Below, piece by piece: positions 6,511-6,925 of a DNA stretch of 6,925 nt. A model generated the notes under the pieces. It did no database searches. It worked only from the letters and a program-made list of their open reading frames with translations, and was not told where the DNA came from. Position 1 is the first letter of the stretch; every line of letters starts with the position of its first letter. The DNA is from Bacillota bacterium (GTDB lineage Bacteria > Bacillota > Clostridia > Lachnospirales > Lachnospiraceae): contig JAFACO010000074.1 in the NCBI GenBank assembly GCA_023425485.1, positions 1 through 6,925 of the forward strand, given 5' to 3'. A program made the translations under genes and the position numbers.

Positions 6511-6679
6511 GCCTCTTATCTTAAGTTTCTTTCCTAAAGTTTCTTTCCTAAAGTTCTTTCCTAAAGTTCTTACCTATACTTCTTATATAAAGTTCTTATA
6601 TAAGTTCTTACATAAAGTTCTTATCTATACCTCTTATCTATACCTCTTACCCAAAGTTCTTGCATTAGGTACTTATCTA
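6511..6679 (-). repeat. Degenerate tandem array of thirteen 13-base units
   Basis: The 169 bases between ybeY and the lipoprotein gene divide into 13 units averaging exactly 13 bases (lengths 12-14). The most common unit on the coding (minus) strand is TAGGTAAGAACTT with variants. On the plus strand two subtypes are seen: AAGTTCTT-type units (for example 6551-6563, 6564-6576, 6602-6614, 6615-6627) and CCTCTTA-type units (6511-6523, 6628-6640, 6641-6653). The first unit in transcription order overlaps the last Arg codon and TAA stop of ybeY. Most units carry TAA on the coding strand, and since 13 is not a multiple of 3 all three frames are stopped, so it is not translated. No spacers, so not a CRISPR. 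Function unknown; it looks like a minisatellite that could vary in copy number. Confidence 0.9.
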
Positions 6680-6925
6680 AAAATCTCAAGCTTTTCTAAC
6701 ACATTGTTCTGCTTTTCTTCCATTCTTATACGTTCATTTTCTTCCATATGATCATATCCAAATAAATGGAACATACTATGTGCGGTTAAAAATGCAATCT
6801 CTCTTTTAATAGAATGTCCATATTCCTGTGCTTGAGCTATCGCATGTTCTACACTGATAACAATATCACCTAGAAGAAATTCTCCTGACTCCGGATCAAA
6901 AGAGGTTAAACTTTCTTCAAACACA
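6673..6925 (-). CDS. ybeY: YbeY endoribonuclease, C-terminal part (5' end cut by window edge)
   Basis: The last 83 or so residues of YbeY, the zinc-dependent single-strand endoribonuclease involved in 16S rRNA 3'-end maturation and ribosome quality control. Seen: GEFLLGDIVISVEHAIAQAQ, then the family signature HSMFHLFGYDH carrying the three metal-binding histidines in the H-x3-H-x5-H pattern (49, 53 and 59 of the visible part), followed by a charged helix EEKQNNVLEKLEIFR. Family members are about 150-170 residues, so roughly half the protein, including the N-terminal domain, lies upstream of the window. The GTG at 6924 is only the first visible codon, not the start. In many Firmicutes ybeY is followed by dgkA, cdd, era or recO; here a repeat array and a DUF3048 lipoprotein gene follow instead. 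The stop codon lies within the first unit of the repeat array. Confidence 0.95.
   Translation of the reverse strand, partial: VFEESLTSFDPESGEFLLGDIVISVEHAIAQAQEYGHSIKREIAFLTAHSMFHLFGYDHMEENERIRMEEKQNNVLEKLEIFR

Noticed and set aside
6511..6679. CRISPR array
   Set aside because: Units are 13 bases, degenerate and directly abutting, with no spacers and no cas genes nearby.
6377..6751. Plus-strand open frame encoding a repetitive hydrophobic peptide across the repeat array
   Set aside because: It overlaps the starts and ends of two well-supported minus-strand genes, and its repetitive protein is only the 13-base array read in translation. No plausible ribosome binding site or family resemblance.

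Overview
The window is AT-rich chromosomal DNA from what looks like a spore-forming, low-GC clostridial Firmicute. A Lachnospiraceae member close to Lachnoclostridium/Clostridium phytofermentans is my best guess, from protein style, strong AGGAGG-type ribosome binding sites, TTGAAA/TATAAT promoter spelling and gene content; no sequence search was possible. All six genes read on the minus strand, so transcription runs from high to low coordinates. There is no tRNA, rRNA, CRISPR array, integrase or insertion sequence.

In transcription order: (1) the 3' end of ybeY, the zinc-dependent rRNA-processing endoribonuclease (6925-6673); (2) an intergenic stretch of about 250 bases, most of it a degenerate tandem array of thirteen 13-base units (6511-6679) that begins inside the ybeY stop region; (3) a DUF3048/YerB-type lipoprotein (6419-5322); (4) a 557-residue MOP-superfamily flippase of the SpoVB/YtgP(MurJ) branch (5224-3551); (5) a membrane-anchored protein whose C-terminus resembles the BofC C-terminal domain (3499-2834), closed by a G.U-rich hairpin that folds well only on the minus strand (2826-2786). 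Genes 3-5 all act at or outside the membrane and suggest a cell-envelope or sporulation cluster. (6) A new transcription unit then starts from a near-consensus sigma-A promoter (2713-2685) and carries two FAD flavoproteins: an HI0933/YhiN-family oxidoreductase (2647-1292) and, 44 bases downstream, a COG2509 FAD-dependent dehydrogenase (1247 to the window edge, 3' end missing).

Three first-ATG or first-GTG starts are wrong by sequence evidence. The HI0933 gene should start at a TTG, because the upstream ATG overlaps its own promoter -10 box. The flippase and BofC-like genes start at the second candidate, because the first lies on or next to the Shine-Dalgarno sequence.

I see no clear undescribed multi-gene system. 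The most unusual element is the 13 x 13-base array. Secondary points of interest are a 14-base perfect palindrome upstream of the flavoprotein promoter, an Asn-rich insertion built on a 14-base direct repeat inside the HI0933 protein, and the unresolved role of the SpoVB/MurJ-like flippase beside a BofC-like gene.
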